Source: Pluralibacter sp. (GTDB lineage Bacteria > Pseudomonadota > Gammaproteobacteria > Enterobacterales > Enterobacteriaceae). From it: DNA of 64,000 nucleotides. Every line of letters begins with the position of its first letter. Position 1 is the first letter of the stretch. The position numbers and the translations under genes were made by a program. Shown here piece by piece: positions 1 to 11,281 of this stretch. The stretch is taken from the NCBI RefSeq assembly GCF_019237635.1, contig NZ_JAFAGS010000186.1, forward strand, positions 1 through 64,000, written 5' to 3'. The notes beneath the pieces were generated by a model. The model searched no databases and was not told the origin of the DNA. It was given only the letters and a program-made list of their open reading frames with translations.

Positions 1-1584
1 AAAACCCCGGCGCAGGCCGCCGCTGGCGCGTCTGGCGAGCGCGATCGCATTTTCGCCCACTGCTACGGGCTGTACGATGCGCACCTGAAGGCCTGCAACG
101 TGTTGGATTTTGACGACCTTATTTTGCTGCCGACGCTGCTGTTGCAGCGTAACGCCGAGGTGCGTGAGCGCTGGCAGAACAAAATCCGCTACTTGCTGGT
201 GGATGAATACCAGGATACCAACACCAGCCAGTACGAGCTGGTGAAGCTGCTGGTGGGGAGCCGCGCCCGCTTTACCGTGGTGGGCGATGACGACCAGTCT
301 ATTTACTCCTGGCGCGGCGCGCGTCCGCAAAACCTGGTGCTGTTAAGCCAGGACTTTCCGGCGTTGCAGGTGATTAAACTTGAACAGAACTACCGATCGT
401 CCGGGCGCATTCTGAAAGCGGCGAACATTCTGATCGCCAACAATCCGCACGTGTTTGAAAAGAAACTCTTTTCCGAGCTGGGCTATGGCGTGGAACTCAA
501 AGTGCTGAGCGCCAACCATGAAGAACATGAGGCCGAGCGGGTGGCCGGGGAGCTTATTGCGCATCACTTTATCAACAAAACCCAGTACAAGGACTACGCC
601 ATCCTGTACCGCGGGAACCACCAGTCCCGGGTGTTTGAAAAGCTGTTGATGCAAAACCGCATTCCGTACCGCATCTCGGGCGGCACCTCGTTTTTCTCGC
701 GCCCGGAAATTAAGGATCTGCTGGCTTATCTGCGCGTACTGACCAACCCGGACGACGACAGCGCGTTTTTGCGTATTGTGAACACGCCGAAGCGCGATAT
801 TGGCCCGGCGACGCTGCAAAAGTTGGGCGAATGGGCCACGACGCGCAACAAAAGCCTGTTTTCCGCCAGCTTCGATATGGGGCTTAACCAGACGCTGACC
901 GGGCGCGGCTATGATTCTCTGACCCGCTTCACCCAGTGGTTGGGCGAGGTTCAGCGGCTGTCAGAGCGGGAACCCATTGCGGCGGTGCGCGACCTTATTC
1001 ACGGTATTGACTACGAATCCTGGCTGTTCGAGACCTCGCCGAGCCCAAAAGCCGCGGAAATGAGGATGAAAAACGTCAACACGCTGTTCGGCTGGATGAC
1101 GGAGATGCTGGAAGGCAGCGCCCTGGATGAGCCGATGACCCTGACGCAGGTCGTCACCCGCTTTACCCTGCGCGACATGATGGAACGAGGGGAGAGCGAT
1201 GAGGAACTCGATCAGGTGCAGCTGATGACGCTGCACGCGTCAAAAGGTCTGGAGTTCCCGTATGTGTACCTGGTGGGAATGGAAGAGGGTCTTTTGCCGC
1301 ATCAGAGTAGCATCGATGAAGATAACGTCGATGAAGAGCGCCGCCTGGCCTACGTGGGTATCACTCGCGCGCAGAAGGAACTGACCTTTACCCTGTGTAA
1401 AGAGCGTCGCCAGTACGGCGAGCTGGTGCGCCCGGAACCGAGCCGCTTCCTGCTGGAGCTGCCGCAGGACGATCTTATCTGGGAACAGGCGCGTAAAGTG
1501 GTGACGCCGGAGGAGCGAATGCACAAAGGGCAGGCCAACGTCGCCAATATTCGCGCGATGCTGGCAAAGGCGAAAGAGAAGTAA
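1..1584 (+). CDS. rep: Rep, ATP-dependent 3'-5' DNA helicase (5' end outside window)
   Basis: UvrD/Rep-type superfamily 1A helicase. It works with the replisome to clear protein roadblocks and in PriC-dependent replication restart. Reading frame 1 is open from the first base, so 527 codons of a protein usually about 673 residues long are visible and the N-terminal Walker A part is missing. Seen: the Walker B box DEYQDTN (near base 200), [13 protein letters not shown] (near 285), the [13 protein letters not shown] motif (near 1225) and motif VI VGITRAQ (near 1355). The C-terminal tail is Lys/Ala-rich, as in the E. coli protein. The stop lies 15 bases from the convergent gppA stop. Identification is secure; only the start is unknown. 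Confidence 0.97.
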   Translation, partial: KTPAQAAAGASGERDRIFAHCYGLYDAHLKACNVLDFDDLILLPTLLLQRNAEVRERWQNKIRYLLVDEYQDTNTSQYELVKLLVGSRARFTVVGDDDQSIYSWRGARPQNLVLLSQDFPALQVIKLEQNYRSSGRILKAANILIANNPHVFEKKLFSELGYGVELKVLSANHEEHEAERVAGELIAHHFINKTQYKDYAILYRGNHQSRVFEKLLMQNRIPYRISGGTSFFSRPEIKDLLAYLRVLTNPDDDSAFLRIVNTPKRDIGPATLQKLGEWATTRNKSLFSASFDMGLNQTLTGRGYDSLTRFTQWLGEVQRLSEREPIAAVRDLIHGIDYESWLFETSPSPKAAEMRMKNVNTLFGWMTEMLEGSALDEPMTLTQVVTRFTLRDMMERGESDEELDQVQLMTLHASKGLEFPYVYLVGMEEGLLPHQSSIDEDNVDEERRLAYVGITRAQKELTFTLCKERRQYGELVRPEPSRFLLELPQDDLIWEQARKVVTPEERMHKGQANVANIRAMLAKAKEK

Positions 1585-1599
1585 ACGTTATTGTCTCAC

Positions 1600-3096
1600 T
1601 CAGGAAGAGGGGGACGCTATTTCCAGAGGCCAGTGAACGTAGCTTTGCCACTGGCTTTCCTGCTCGACCATCTCGGTGCCGAGTGGGTGTTCTTCCAGCC
1701 AGCCTTGCGGTAGCTGCAGCGTCAGCGCTTCGCCGTGGGCGCCAAGCGAAACTTCCGGCAGCAAATCATCACGGCGACGGCTGGCGAAGAGAATGACCAG
1801 CCGCAGCAGACGGCAAAGATGTTCGGCAACCCGTGGCGGCACGGCATTTTGTTGGTGCAGCGACGGCAGATCGATGGTGCTGGTCTGATTGAGCACCAGC
1901 GTGGCCAACAGCTTTTTCTGCGCCGGGGTAAAGCCAGGCAGATCGAGATTTTTGACCAGATAGGCCGCGTGCTGCGGCGCGTATTTAAAATCAACGCTGA
2001 GGCCGATTTCATGCAGATGACAGGCGCTGAGCAGCAGCTCACGGCTTAACGGCTCCAGCTCCCACTGCGCGCCCACCTGATCGGCGAAATGCAACGCCAG
2101 CTGCGCGACGCGTTGCGCCTGTTCGGTATCCACCATAAAACGGCGCTGAATATTGCGCAGCGTACGGCGACGGATGTCCTGATCGACCGCAAGGTGCAGC
2201 ATGCCGTAGACCAGACCTTCCCGCAGCGCACCGCCCGCAAGGGTCATGCACTGGATGTTGAGTTCGGTGAAGATGGCGATAAGAATCGCCAGCCCGCTGG
2301 GGAAAACCAGCGCGCGTTCGAGCGTCAGCCCCTGAATTTCCAGCTCTTCGAGACGTCCGCACTGGATGGCGCGCTGCTTAAGCTGCTGCAGCTTGGCAAG
2401 GGTGATCCGCTCATCCATACCCTGCGCCATCATGATTTCCTGCAACGCCTGTACGGTGCCGGATGCGCCGACGCAGACCTTCCAGCCATGACGACGAAGC
2501 TCGTCGGCGACCGGGCGCAGCACATCGCGCGCCGCCTGTTCTGCAGTATCGAAATGCGTTTGTTCGAGATTACGATCGGAGAAGTAGCGCTCAAGCCAGG
2601 TGACGCAGCCCATCGACAGGCTGAACAGCGACGTGGTTTGCGCCCCGGTGCCGGTGACCAGCTCGGTGCTGGCGCCGCCGATATCCACTACCAGACGCCG
2701 ATCGTCGCCGCCTGTGGTGTGCGCCACACCCTGGTAAATCAGGCGCGCTTCTTCTTCGCCGCTGATGACCTGTACAGGACAGCCGAGGATCTCCTGCGCT
2801 TTTGCGATAAACGCCTGGGCGTTAACGGCAAGACGTAATGTAGCGGTCGCCACGACGCGAATTTGCGCCTGGGGGATATCTTGCAGACGCTCGGCAAACA
2901 GGCGCAGGCATTGCCAGCCGCGCTCCATCGCTTCCGGCGCCAGGACGTTATCGTGAGATAACCCGGCGGCCAGACGCACTTTGCGCTTAATTCGGGTCAG
3001 GGTCTGAATGCTCCCTGCTACCTCGCGCACAACCAGCATATGAAAACTATTAGAACCGAGATCAATGGCTGCATAGAGCGAGGTAGTGCTGAGCAT
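1600..3096 (-). CDS. gppA: GppA, guanosine-5'-triphosphate,3'-diphosphate phosphatase / exopolyphosphatase
   Basis: Member of the Ppx/GppA phosphatase family (ASKHA fold), which converts pppGpp to ppGpp and can hydrolyse polyphosphate. The 498-residue product opens with the phosphate-1 motif [12 protein letters not shown]. It also has [12 protein letters not shown] around residue 145 and a C-terminal HD-like helical half ([10 protein letters not shown]). E. coli GppA is 494 residues. The frame extends upstream to 3153, but homology begins at the ATG at 3096, seven bases after the rhlB stop. That spacing suggests rhlB and gppA are co-transcribed, as in E. coli. It converges on rep. Confidence 0.95.
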   Translation of the reverse strand: MLSTTSLYAAIDLGSNSFHMLVVREVAGSIQTLTRIKRKVRLAAGLSHDNVLAPEAMERGWQCLRLFAERLQDIPQAQIRVVATATLRLAVNAQAFIAKAQEILGCPVQVISGEEEARLIYQGVAHTTGGDDRRLVVDIGGASTELVTGTGAQTTSLFSLSMGCVTWLERYFSDRNLEQTHFDTAEQAARDVLRPVADELRRHGWKVCVGASGTVQALQEIMMAQGMDERITLAKLQQLKQRAIQCGRLEELEIQGLTLERALVFPSGLAILIAIFTELNIQCMTLAGGALREGLVYGMLHLAVDQDIRRRTLRNIQRRFMVDTEQAQRVAQLALHFADQVGAQWELEPLSRELLLSACHLHEIGLSVDFKYAPQHAAYLVKNLDLPGFTPAQKKLLATLVLNQTSTIDLPSLHQQNAVPPRVAEHLCRLLRLVILFASRRRDDLLPEVSLGAHGEALTLQLPQGWLEEHPLGTEMVEQESQWQSYVHWPLEIASPSS

Positions 3097-3103
3097 ATTT
3101 TCG

Positions 3104-4369
3104 TTAACCCGAACGACGACGGTTACGTGGCGCGCCGGTACGACGCGGACCATTACCCGGGCGCGAACGCGTCAGGCGGAACGGTTTCGGCAGCCCCGTC
3201 ATCAGCGCGTCCGGATTGTACTTGCTCACCGGAATCGAGTGACCGATGTAGGTCTCGATAGCTGGCAGGTTCAGCGCGTACTCTTCACAGGCGAGGCTGA
3301 CAGAGTGACCGCTGGCGCCAGCACGTCCGGTACGACCGATACGGTGAACGTAATCTTCGCAGTCATCCGGCAGGTCGTAGTTAAAGACGTGGGTCACGGC
3401 CGGGATATGCAGGCCGCGAGCGGCAACGTCGGTCGCGACCAGAATATCGAGATCGCCACGGGTGAATTCGTCCAGAATGCGCAGGCGTTTTTTCTGCGCC
3501 ACGTCGCCGGTCAGCAGGCCGACGCGGTGACCGTCTGCGGCAAGATGGCCCCAGATATCTTCGCAACGGTGCTTAGTATTAGCGAAGATGATGGCGCGAT
3601 CCGGCCACTCTTCTTCCAGCAGCGTTTGCAGCAGGCGCATTTTCTCGTCATTCGACGGGTAGAACAGCTCTTCTTTGATACGGTGGCCGGTTTTCTGCTC
3701 CGGTTCCACTTCGACGTACTCGGCGTTGTTCATCTGCTCGAACGCCAGTTCGCGTACGCGGTATGAGAGCGTGGCGGAAAACAGCATGTTCAGGCGCTGA
3801 TTGGCTGGCGGCATGCGGCGGAACAGCCAGCGAATATCTTTAATAAAGCCGAGATCGTACATGCGATCGGCTTCGTCCAGCACCACGACCTGAATCGCGC
3901 CCAGGTTAATGTGGTTTTGCTTGGCGTAATCAATGAGGCGACCGGTAGTGCCGATCAGAATATCGACACCGCTTTCCAGCACTTTCAACTGCTTATCGTA
4001 GCCGTCGCCGCCGTAGGCGAGGCCCAGTTTCAGGCCGCTGGCGCTTGCCAGGGGTTCGGCATCCGCGTGGATCTGTACTGCCAGCTCGCGCGTTGGCGCC
4101 ATGATCAGGGCGCGCGGTTGGTTCACCTGACGATTTTCCATCGCCGGATGAGAAAGAAGATAATGAAACGTTGACGTCAGGAACGCCATCGTTTTGCCAG
4201 TACCGGTTTGCGCCTGACCCGCAACGTCACGACCCGCAAGCGTTAGCGGCAGAGCCAGCGCCTGAATGGGGGTACAATTATGAAACCCTTTCTTTTCAAG
4301 GGCTTCGATCACCGTTGGGTGCAGGGCGAAGTCGGAAAACTTCTGTTCTGTTAAATGTGTTTTGCTCAT
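3104..4369 (-). CDS. rhlB: RhlB, ATP-dependent DEAD-box RNA helicase of the degradosome
   Basis: DEAD-box helicase that binds RNase E and unwinds structured RNA for PNPase in the RNA degradosome. The protein has 421 residues, the same as E. coli RhlB. Visible in order: a Q-motif region ([10 protein letters not shown]), Walker [15 protein letters not shown], the DEAD box [16 protein letters not shown] in [24 protein letters not shown] and [10 protein letters not shown]. The C-terminus is the typical basic Arg/Gly-rich tail. It is transcribed divergently from trxA, with 151 bases between the two starts that should hold both promoters. Confidence 0.97.
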   Translation of the reverse strand: MSKTHLTEQKFSDFALHPTVIEALEKKGFHNCTPIQALALPLTLAGRDVAGQAQTGTGKTMAFLTSTFHYLLSHPAMENRQVNQPRALIMAPTRELAVQIHADAEPLASASGLKLGLAYGGDGYDKQLKVLESGVDILIGTTGRLIDYAKQNHINLGAIQVVVLDEADRMYDLGFIKDIRWLFRRMPPANQRLNMLFSATLSYRVRELAFEQMNNAEYVEVEPEQKTGHRIKEELFYPSNDEKMRLLQTLLEEEWPDRAIIFANTKHRCEDIWGHLAADGHRVGLLTGDVAQKKRLRILDEFTRGDLDILVATDVAARGLHIPAVTHVFNYDLPDDCEDYVHRIGRTGRAGASGHSVSLACEEYALNLPAIETYIGHSIPVSKYNPDALMTGLPKPFRLTRSRPGNGPRRTGAPRNRRRSG

Positions 4370-4520
4370 AGTGTGGTAGAATATCAGCTTACTATTGCAT
4401 TAAGAAAGCGTATCCGGTGAAATAACGTCAACCTTTCGTTGGCTAAAGCAACATCAACGAGGCGTTGAATGTTGATTAATGCTACACCAACACACCAGGC
4501 TTATTCCTGCGGAGTTAACT

Positions 4521-4850
4521 ATGAGCGATAAAATTATTCACCTGACTGACGACAGTTTTGACACGGACGTACTCAAGGCTGACGGGCTGACCCTCGTCGA
4601 TTTCTGGGCAGAGTGGTGCGGTCCGTGCAAAATGATCGCCCCGATTCTGGATGAAATCGCCGAAGAGTTCGACGGTAAACTGACCGTGGCCAAACTGAAC
4701 ATCGACCAGAACCCGGGTACTGCGCCAAAATACGGCATCCGCGGCATTCCAACCCTGCTGCTGTTCAAACAGGGCGAAGTCGTAGCGACCAAAGTGGGCG
4801 CGCTGTCCAAAGGTCAGCTGAAAGAGTTCCTGGAAGCTAACCTCGCCTGA
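4521..4850 (+). CDS. trxA: Thioredoxin 1
   Basis: Cytoplasmic dithiol reductant for ribonucleotide reductase, PAPS reductase, methionine sulfoxide reductase and others. It is a 109-residue single thioredoxin fold with the redox motif WCGPCK near residues 32-37 and the cis-proline segment [11 protein letters not shown]. The start is the ATG at 4521, with GGAG about six bases upstream. The frame is open to 4479, but homology starts at MSDKIIHL. It is followed by the 322-base rho leader, the standard enterobacterial arrangement. Confidence 0.98.
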   Translation: MSDKIIHLTDDSFDTDVLKADGLTLVDFWAEWCGPCKMIAPILDEIAEEFDGKLTVAKLNIDQNPGTAPKYGIRGIPTLLLFKQGEVVATKVGALSKGQLKEFLEANLA

Positions 4851-5172
4851 GGATAGCGTCAATATCGCGGCGTTCACGGTTCCTAAAATAGAGGGATTGC
4901 TGGACGCCTGCGATAAGTCGTGCTAAGTTAAGGTTGACTTCGTTTTAAACATACCTAATGTAGTTTGAATCTGGTTTTACTCAGGCTTCCCGTATCACTC
5001 GCGTGAGGCTTAAAGATTTCAGGCTTATCGCTTATTCCGTCTCGTCGTTCCAGTTCTGTGTTCTTTCTTATGACCAGGCCGCGTACAGACATGAGTTGAA
5101 AGCCGTAAACAGGCATGGATGACCCTGCCATACCATTCACATATACGTTCGAGATTTACCCCTCACACCACT
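4851..5172 (+). promoter_or_regulatory. rho leader region (autoregulatory 5' UTR, rhoL-like segment)
   Basis: This 322-base gene-free stretch lies between trxA and rho. In E. coli it carries the rho promoter, the short rhoL leader ORF and Rho-dependent autoregulatory termination sites. From about 5018 to 5130 the bases resemble the E. coli leader as I remember it, including the segment ending CCGTAAACAGGCATGGAT. In the frame matching RhoL one can read ISGLSLIPSRRSSS and a terminal RTDMS-stop near 5095. That frame is closed by TGA just upstream and has no ATG. A GTG-started 38-codon ORF in another frame (about 5002-5121) also crosses it. No intrinsic terminator was seen. Confidence 0.6.
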
Positions 5173-6432
5173 ATGAATCTTACCGAATTAAAGAATACGC
5201 CGGTTTCTGAGCTGATCACTCTCGGCGAAAATATGGGGCTAGAAAACCTGGCCCGTATGCGCAAACAGGACATCATTTTTGCCATCCTGAAGCAGCACGC
5301 AAAGAGTGGCGAAGATATCTTTGGCGATGGTGTGCTGGAGATTCTGCAGGATGGATTTGGTTTCCTCCGCTCCGCAGACAGCTCCTACCTCGCCGGTCCT
5401 GACGACATCTACGTATCCCCCAGCCAAATCCGCCGTTTCAACCTCCGCACTGGTGACACCATTTCAGGTAAGATTCGTCCGCCGAAAGAGGGTGAACGCT
5501 ACTTTGCGCTGTTGAAAGTTAACGAAGTTAACTACGACAAACCGGAAAACGCGCGTAACAAGATCCTGTTCGAGAACTTAACGCCGCTGCATGCGAATTC
5601 TCGTCTGCGTATGGAGCGTGGCAACGGGTCTACCGAGGACTTAACCGCGCGCGTATTGGATCTGGCATCGCCGATTGGTCGTGGTCAGCGTGGTCTGATT
5701 GTGGCGCCGCCGAAGGCGGGTAAAACCATGCTGCTGCAGAACATCGCGCAGAGCATCGCTTACAACCACCCGGACTGCGTGCTGATGGTGCTGCTGATTG
5801 ACGAACGTCCGGAAGAAGTGACCGAGATGCAGCGTCTGGTCAAAGGCGAAGTGGTTGCCTCCACCTTCGACGAACCGGCATCCCGTCACGTTCAGGTCGC
5901 GGAAATGGTTATCGAGAAGGCGAAGCGTCTGGTTGAACACAAGAAAGACGTTATCATCCTGCTCGACTCCATCACCCGTCTGGCGCGCGCGTATAACACC
6001 GTGGTGCCGGCTTCCGGTAAAGTACTGACCGGTGGTGTGGACGCGAACGCCCTGCATCGTCCGAAGCGTTTCTTCGGTGCGGCGCGTAACGTGGAAGAGG
6101 GCGGCAGCCTGACCATCATCGCGACGGCGCTTATCGATACCGGCTCCAAAATGGACGAAGTTATCTACGAAGAATTTAAAGGTACAGGCAACATGGAACT
6201 GCACCTGTCTCGTAAGATTGCTGAAAAACGCGTCTTCCCGGCTATCGACTACAACCGTTCCGGTACCCGTAAAGAAGAGCTGCTCACCACGCAAGAAGAG
6301 CTGCAGAAAATGTGGATCCTGCGCAAAATCATCCATCCGATGGGTGAAATCGATGCCATGGAGTTCCTCATTAATAAACTGGCGATGACCAAAACCAACG
6401 ACGATTTCTTCGATATGATGAAACGTTCGTAA
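5173..6432 (+). CDS. rho: Transcription termination factor Rho
   Basis: Hexameric RNA-dependent ATPase/translocase that terminates transcription and enforces transcription-translation coupling. The product has 419 residues, the E. coli length. Seen: the N-terminal helix bundle starting [11 protein letters not shown], the primary RNA-binding OSB domain with GFGFLRS near residue 62, Walker A PPKAGKT near residue 180, [10 protein letters not shown], the Walker B region [16 protein letters not shown], and the R-loop region [13 protein letters not shown]. The start is the ATG at 5173 by homology, although the frame is open from 5119. A strong intrinsic terminator follows. Confidence 0.98.
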   Translation: MNLTELKNTPVSELITLGENMGLENLARMRKQDIIFAILKQHAKSGEDIFGDGVLEILQDGFGFLRSADSSYLAGPDDIYVSPSQIRRFNLRTGDTISGKIRPPKEGERYFALLKVNEVNYDKPENARNKILFENLTPLHANSRLRMERGNGSTEDLTARVLDLASPIGRGQRGLIVAPPKAGKTMLLQNIAQSIAYNHPDCVLMVLLIDERPEEVTEMQRLVKGEVVASTFDEPASRHVQVAEMVIEKAKRLVEHKKDVIILLDSITRLARAYNTVVPASGKVLTGGVDANALHRPKRFFGAARNVEEGGSLTIIATALIDTGSKMDEVIYEEFKGTGNMELHLSRKIAEKRVFPAIDYNRSGTRKEELLTTQEELQKMWILRKIIHPMGEIDAMEFLINKLAMTKTNDDFFDMMKRS

Positions 6433-6446
6433 AAACCGCCGGTTAG

Positions 6447-6480
6447 AAAACGCCACGTCTTTTTTTGCGTGGCGTTTTTG
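6447..6480 (+). terminator. Intrinsic terminator after rho
   Basis: The arms ACGCCACG (6450-6457) and CGTGGCGT (6468-6475) form an 8-bp stem with a T-rich loop. The stem is followed by TTTT and preceded by AAAA, so the hairpin could work in both directions. It separates rho from the ECA operon. Confidence 0.85.
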
Positions 6481-6670
6481 TTTTTCTAATACATGGCGTG
6501 AATGTAATAACGACAGAAACGTGGTGATAAATTTTGCACATCACAAGCGGCCATGGTGTTTTCTGATTAAGAAACAGATAAATCCATCTATTTCTCCCCT
6601 GTATTCCTCTTCAGGAGAAGCGCTTTCGTGAGTATACTTTCGCTATTAATTTTCGCAGAGAGCACGAATT

Positions 6671-7774
6671 GTGAATTTACTGACAGCGGGTGCTGATCTG
6701 ATCAGTATTTTTCTATTCACAACCTTATTCCTTTTTTTTGCACGTAAAGCGGCTAAAAAGGTGGGTTTAGTGGATAAACCCAATTACCGTAAACGCCATC
6801 AGGGGATGATTCCGCTGGTGGGAGGGATCTCTGTTTACGCCGGGATATGCTTCACCTTCAGTATTATCGATCACTACATCCCTCACGCTGCGCTATATCT
6901 GTCCTGTGCAGGTGTTCTGGTGCTGGTCGGGGCGCTCGATGATCGTTACGACATCAGCGTTAAGATTCGCGCTGCCGTTCAGGCGGTCGTCGGTATTGTG
7001 ATGATGGTCGTCGGCAAGCTGTATCTCAGCAGCCTCGGCTATATTTTCGGCTCGTGGGAACTGGTGCTGGGGCCGTTTGGCTATTTCCTGACGCTGTTTG
7101 CCGTGTGGGCTGCGATTAACGCATTCAATATGGTCGACGGCATCGATGGCCTGCTGGGCGGGCTCTCCTGCGTCTCGTTCGCCGCTATTGGGATCATCCT
7201 GTGGTTTGACGGTCAGACCAACCTCGCGATGTGGTGTTTTGCCATGATTGCCGCCATCGTCCCCTATATCATGCTTAACCTCGGCGTGCTTGGTCGTCGC
7301 TATAAAGTATTTATGGGCGATGCGGGCAGTACGCTGATTGGCTTCACGGTCATCTGGATCCTGATGGAAACCACCCAGGGCGTGACGCACCCGATAAGCC
7401 CGGTCACTGCGCTGTGGATTATCGCTATTCCGCTGATGGACATGGTGGCGATTATGTTCCGCCGCCTTCGTAAAGGCATGAGTCCCTTCTCGCCTGACCG
7501 CCAGCACATTCATCATCTGATCATGCGCGCCGGGTTTACCTCCCGTCAGGCGTTTGTGCTAATTACGCTGGCGGCTGCGCTGTTAGCGGGGATTGGCGTG
7601 GCTGGTGAATATACGCACGTCATTCCTGAATGGGTCATGTTGATCCTGTTTTTCTTTGCCTTTTTCTTGTACGGATACTGCATTAAACGCGCATGGAAAG
7701 TGGCGCGGTTTATCAAACGCGTGAAGCGCAGAATTCGCCGAAACAGCGGTAAGACGCCAAAATTAACCAAGTAA
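6671..7774 (+). CDS. wecA: WecA, UDP-GlcNAc:undecaprenyl-phosphate GlcNAc-1-phosphate transferase
   Basis: Polytopic inner-membrane enzyme of the PNPT family that makes lipid I of ECA (GlcNAc-PP-undecaprenol). It also starts many O antigens and is the tunicamycin target. The 367 residues are mostly hydrophobic (about 11 membrane segments) and include the Asp motif LVGALDDRYD, NAFNMVDGIDGLLGG and the His-rich loop SPDRQHIHHL. The start is GTG at 6671 with a GCAGAGAG ribosome site; the next start would cut conserved residues. It is first in the ECA operon, after a 190-base promoter region downstream of the rho terminator. Confidence 0.97.
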   Translation: MNLLTAGADLISIFLFTTLFLFFARKAAKKVGLVDKPNYRKRHQGMIPLVGGISVYAGICFTFSIIDHYIPHAALYLSCAGVLVLVGALDDRYDISVKIRAAVQAVVGIVMMVVGKLYLSSLGYIFGSWELVLGPFGYFLTLFAVWAAINAFNMVDGIDGLLGGLSCVSFAAIGIILWFDGQTNLAMWCFAMIAAIVPYIMLNLGVLGRRYKVFMGDAGSTLIGFTVIWILMETTQGVTHPISPVTALWIIAIPLMDMVAIMFRRLRKGMSPFSPDRQHIHHLIMRAGFTSRQAFVLITLAAALLAGIGVAGEYTHVIPEWVMLILFFFAFFLYGYCIKRAWKVARFIKRVKRRIRRNSGKTPKLTK

Positions 7775-7787
7775 AACTGGAAGAACG

Positions 7788-8834
7788 ATGACTCAACCAT
7801 TACCGGATGCACACTCAGCAAACGCTGAAAATGAGCTGGATATTCGCGGTCTGTTTCGTACGTTATGGGCGGGAAAACGCTGGATAGTGGGGATAGCGCT
7901 GCTGTTTGCGCTGGTGGTGCTCGTGTATACCTTTTTCGCCCGCCAGGAGTGGAGCGCGACGGCCATTACGGACCGTCCGACGGTGAACATGTTGGGGGGA
8001 TATTATTCCCAGCAGCAGTTCTTGCGTAATCTGGATAACAAAATGAATCCGGCCATCGCCGGGCAGCCCACGGTGATGGACGAAGCCTACAAAGAGTTCA
8101 TCATGCAGCTGGCGTCATGGGATACCCGCCGCGACTTCTGGCTGCAAACGGATTACTACAAGCAGCGGATGTCGGGAAATTCAAGAGCGGATGCGGCGCT
8201 GCTGGATGATATGATAAGCGATATTCTGTACACCCCGGGCGATACGGCAAAAAGTATCAGCGACAGCGTGAAGCTGGTGGCGGAGACCGCGCCGGATGCG
8301 AATAACCTGCTGCGTCAGTATGTGGCGTTCGCCAGCCAACGCGCTGCCGGTCATCTCAACGAAGAGCTGAAAGGCGCATGGGCGGCACGCACTATCCAGT
8401 TCAAGGCGCAGGTGAAGCGCCAGGAGGCGGTGGCGCAGGCGATTTTTGACCGTCAGGTGCACAGCATCGAGGAAGCGCTGAAGGTCGCGCAGCAGCACAA
8501 CCTGTCGCGCAGCGCGACCGATGTGCCCGCCGAAGAGTTACCGGATTCCGAGCTTTTCTTGTTAGGGCGACCCATGCTGCAGGCGCGACTGGAAAATCTG
8601 CAGGCAGTCGGGCCAGCGTTTGATCTCGATTATGATCAAAACCGCGCCATGCTGACGACGCTGAACGTGGGGCCGACGCTGGACCCGCGTTTTCAGACCT
8701 ATCGCTATTTGCGTACTCCTGAGGAACCTGTAAAACGCGACAGCCCTCGCCGTACGTTTCTGATGGTGATGTGGGGCATTGTTGGTGGGCTCATCGGCGC
8801 TGGCGTTGCGTTGGCGCGCCGCCGTGAGTACTAG
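7788..8834 (+). CDS. wzzE: WzzE, ECA polysaccharide chain-length modulator
   Basis: Wzz-type co-polymerase that sets the modal length of ECA chains and of cyclic ECA. The 348-residue protein has the family layout. An N-terminal membrane helix lies at about residues 32-52 (IVGIALLFALVVLVYTFFA). A large periplasmic domain with coiled-coil-like helices follows. The C-terminal helix (MWGIVGGLIGAGVAL) is preceded by the Pro-rich TPEEPVKRDSPRR. The ATG at 7788 lies 13 bases after wecA with GGAAGAA upstream. It acts with WzyE, encoded further down the operon. Confidence 0.95.
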   Translation: MTQPLPDAHSANAENELDIRGLFRTLWAGKRWIVGIALLFALVVLVYTFFARQEWSATAITDRPTVNMLGGYYSQQQFLRNLDNKMNPAIAGQPTVMDEAYKEFIMQLASWDTRRDFWLQTDYYKQRMSGNSRADAALLDDMISDILYTPGDTAKSISDSVKLVAETAPDANNLLRQYVAFASQRAAGHLNEELKGAWAARTIQFKAQVKRQEAVAQAIFDRQVHSIEEALKVAQQHNLSRSATDVPAEELPDSELFLLGRPMLQARLENLQAVGPAFDLDYDQNRAMLTTLNVGPTLDPRFQTYRYLRTPEEPVKRDSPRRTFLMVMWGIVGGLIGAGVALARRREY

Positions 8835-8891
8835 TGTCTTCCCCACATTGAAGGGTGGTTTGCCTTTATCATCTAATCGAAGAGAAGCGAT

Positions 8892-10022
8892 GTGAAAGTA
8901 CTTACTGTATTTGGCACTCGGCCAGAAGCTATCAAAATGGCGCCTCTGGTTCATGCGTTAGCAAAGGATCCTCATTTTGAGGCGAAAGTATGCGTAACCG
9001 CGCAGCATCGGGAGATGCTCGATCAGGTGTTGAAGCTGTTTGCCATTGTGCCGGACTATGACCTCAACATCATGAGTTCAGGCCAGGGGCTGACGGAAAT
9101 TACCTGCAAGATCCTGCAAGGGCTTAAACCGGTGCTGGAGTCTTTCCAGCCGGACGTTGTCCTGGTCCATGGCGACACCACCACCACCATGGCGGCGAGC
9201 CTGGCGGCGTTTTATCAGCGTATTCCTGTGGGGCACGTTGAAGCGGGCCTGCGTACCGGCAACCTCTACTCGCCCTGGCCGGAAGAGGCTAACCGCTCGC
9301 TGACCGGACATCTGGCGGCGTGGCACTTTGCGCCGACGACCACTTCGCGTGAAAACCTGCTGCGGGAAAATATCCCGGAGCAGCGGATTGTAGTCACCGG
9401 CAATACGGTGATCGACGCCCTGTTCTGGGTTCGAGACAGCGTGCTGAGCGAAGCGTCGCTGCGCGCGGAGATGACGGCGCGCTATCCGTTCCTCAATAAC
9501 GGTAAAAAGACGATTCTGGTCACCGGCCACCGCCGGGAAAGCTTCGGCAGCGGCTTTGAGCATATTTGCCAGGCGCTGGCGACGCTCGCCACGACCCATC
9601 CTGATGTGCAGGTTGTCTACCCGGTACATCTCAACCCGAACGTCAGCGAACCGGTAAACCGTATTCTGGGCCATGTGGAGAATGTGGTTCTGATTGAGCC
9701 CCAGGACTATCTGCCGTTTGTCTGGTTGATGAACCACGCGTGGCTTATTCTCACCGACTCCGGCGGCATTCAGGAAGAGGCGCCGTCGCTCGGCAAGCCG
9801 GTTCTGGTCATGCGCGAGACGACCGAACGCCCGGAGGCCATCGATGCAGGAACGGTGCGTCTGGTGGGGACCGATACACAACGTATTGTCGACGAAGTCA
9901 CGCGTTTACTTCGCGACGACAAGGAATACCAGGCGATGAGCCGCGCGCATAACCCTTATGGCGACGGACAAGCCTGCGCACGCATTTTGTCAGCACTTAA
10001 AAATAATCAGGTAACGTTATGA
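8892..10022 (+). CDS. wecB: WecB, UDP-N-acetylglucosamine 2-epimerase (non-hydrolysing)
   Basis: Cytoplasmic enzyme converting UDP-GlcNAc to UDP-ManNAc, the precursor of the second ECA sugar. The 376-residue length equals E. coli WecB. The opening [19 protein letters not shown], the HGDTTTTMA loop, [20 protein letters not shown] and [22 protein letters not shown] are hallmark GT-B epimerase segments. The start is GTG at 8892; the overlapping ATG at 8890 runs straight into TGA. It follows wzzE by 57 bases and overlaps wecC by ATGA, so translation is probably coupled. Confidence 0.97.
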   Translation: MKVLTVFGTRPEAIKMAPLVHALAKDPHFEAKVCVTAQHREMLDQVLKLFAIVPDYDLNIMSSGQGLTEITCKILQGLKPVLESFQPDVVLVHGDTTTTMAASLAAFYQRIPVGHVEAGLRTGNLYSPWPEEANRSLTGHLAAWHFAPTTTSRENLLRENIPEQRIVVTGNTVIDALFWVRDSVLSEASLRAEMTARYPFLNNGKKTILVTGHRRESFGSGFEHICQALATLATTHPDVQVVYPVHLNPNVSEPVNRILGHVENVVLIEPQDYLPFVWLMNHAWLILTDSGGIQEEAPSLGKPVLVMRETTERPEAIDAGTVRLVGTDTQRIVDEVTRLLRDDKEYQAMSRAHNPYGDGQACARILSALKNNQVTL

Positions 10023-11281
10023 ATTTTTCGACCATCTCTGTGATTGGCCTGGGCTACATCGGGCTACCAACTGCGGTAGCGTTCGCATCACGGCGTAAAC
10101 AGGTGGTGGGTGTAGATATCAATCAGCATGCAGTAGACACCATTAATCGTGGTGAAATCCATATTGTTGAACCGGAGCTTGATAAGGCGGTGAAAGCCGC
10201 AGTGACCGGCGGTTATCTGACCGCCAGCACCACGCCGGTTGAAGCGGATGCATGGCTGATTGCCGTACCGACGCCGTTTAAGGGCAATCACGAACCGGAT
10301 ATGGCGTACGTTGAAGCCGCCGCAAAATCGATAGCGCCAGTACTGAAAAAAGGCGCGCTGGTGATCCTCGAATCAACATCACCGGTGGGCGCAACGGAGC
10401 AGATGGCGCAATGGCTGGCGGAAATCCGTCCGGACCTGACGTTCCCGCAGCAGGTGGGGGAACTGGCCGATGTGAATATCGCTTACTGCCCGGAGCGTGT
10501 GCTTCCGGGGCAGGTGATGGTCGAACTCATAAAGAACGATCGGGTGATTGGCGGTATGACCCCAGCGTGCTCGGCGCGCGCCAGCGAGTTGTATAATATT
10601 TTTCTGGAAGGCGAATGCGTTATCACTAACGCGCGAACGGCGGAAATGTGCAAGCTCACGGAAAATAGCTTCCGCGACGTCAATATCGCGTTTGCCAATG
10701 AGTTGTCGCTGATTTGCGCCGATCAGGGCATTAACGTGTGGGAGCTGATTCGCCTCGCCAACCGCCATCCGCGCGTCAACATTCTGCAGCCGGGGCCGGG
10801 CGTCGGCGGCCACTGTATTGCGGTCGACCCGTGGTTTATTGTGGCGCAAAATCCTGAACAGGCGCAGCTGATTCGCACCGCGCGTGAGGTGAACGATCAT
10901 AAGCCGCATTGGGTGATTAACCAGGTGAAATCCGCCGTGGCGGACTGCCTGATGGCCAGCGGAAAACGGGCGAACGAACTGACCATCGCCTGCTTTGGCC
11001 TCTCTTTTAAGCCGAATATTGACGATTTACGCGAAAGCCCGGCGATGGAAATCGCCGGGCAGATTGCGCGCTGGCACAGCGGGACGACCCAGGTGGTAGA
11101 GCCTAATGTACATCGCCTGCCAGTGAAACTGGAGGGACTGTGCACGTTCGTCTCTCTGGAAGAGGCGCTGCGTTCAGCCGATGTGCTGGTTATGCTGGTG
11201 GACCATAAAGCATTTAAGGCCGTCAGCGGCGACCGCGTAGAACAGGCGTTCATTGTCGATACCAAGGGGGTATGGCGTTGA
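10019..11281 (+). CDS. wecC: WecC, UDP-N-acetyl-D-mannosamine dehydrogenase
   Basis: NAD-dependent four-electron oxidation of UDP-ManNAc to UDP-ManNAcA, the donor for WecG. It has 420 residues: an N-terminal Rossmann domain ([12 protein letters not shown]), the conserved ESTSPVGAT, the central-domain motif ELAKLTENS-like [21 protein letters not shown], and the catalytic-cysteine segment [16 protein letters not shown]. Its GC content is high, clearly above that of rffG next to it. It overlaps wecB at the start and rffG by ten bases at the end. Confidence 0.97.
   Translation: MNFSTISVIGLGYIGLPTAVAFASRRKQVVGVDINQHAVDTINRGEIHIVEPELDKAVKAAVTGGYLTASTTPVEADAWLIAVPTPFKGNHEPDMAYVEAAAKSIAPVLKKGALVILESTSPVGATEQMAQWLAEIRPDLTFPQQVGELADVNIAYCPERVLPGQVMVELIKNDRVIGGMTPACSARASELYNIFLEGECVITNARTAEMCKLTENSFRDVNIAFANELSLICADQGINVWELIRLANRHPRVNILQPGPGVGGHCIAVDPWFIVAQNPEQAQLIRTAREVNDHKPHWVINQVKSAVADCLMASGKRANELTIACFGLSFKPNIDDLRESPAMEIAGQIARWHSGTTQVVEPNVHRLPVKLEGLCTFVSLEEALRSADVLVMLVDHKAFKAVSGDRVEQAFIVDTKGVWR

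Noticed and set aside
2089-2838. A 249-codon plus-strand frame opposite gppA
   Set aside because: It is an antisense shadow of gppA, which has full-length homology and motifs; the long frame follows from high GC.
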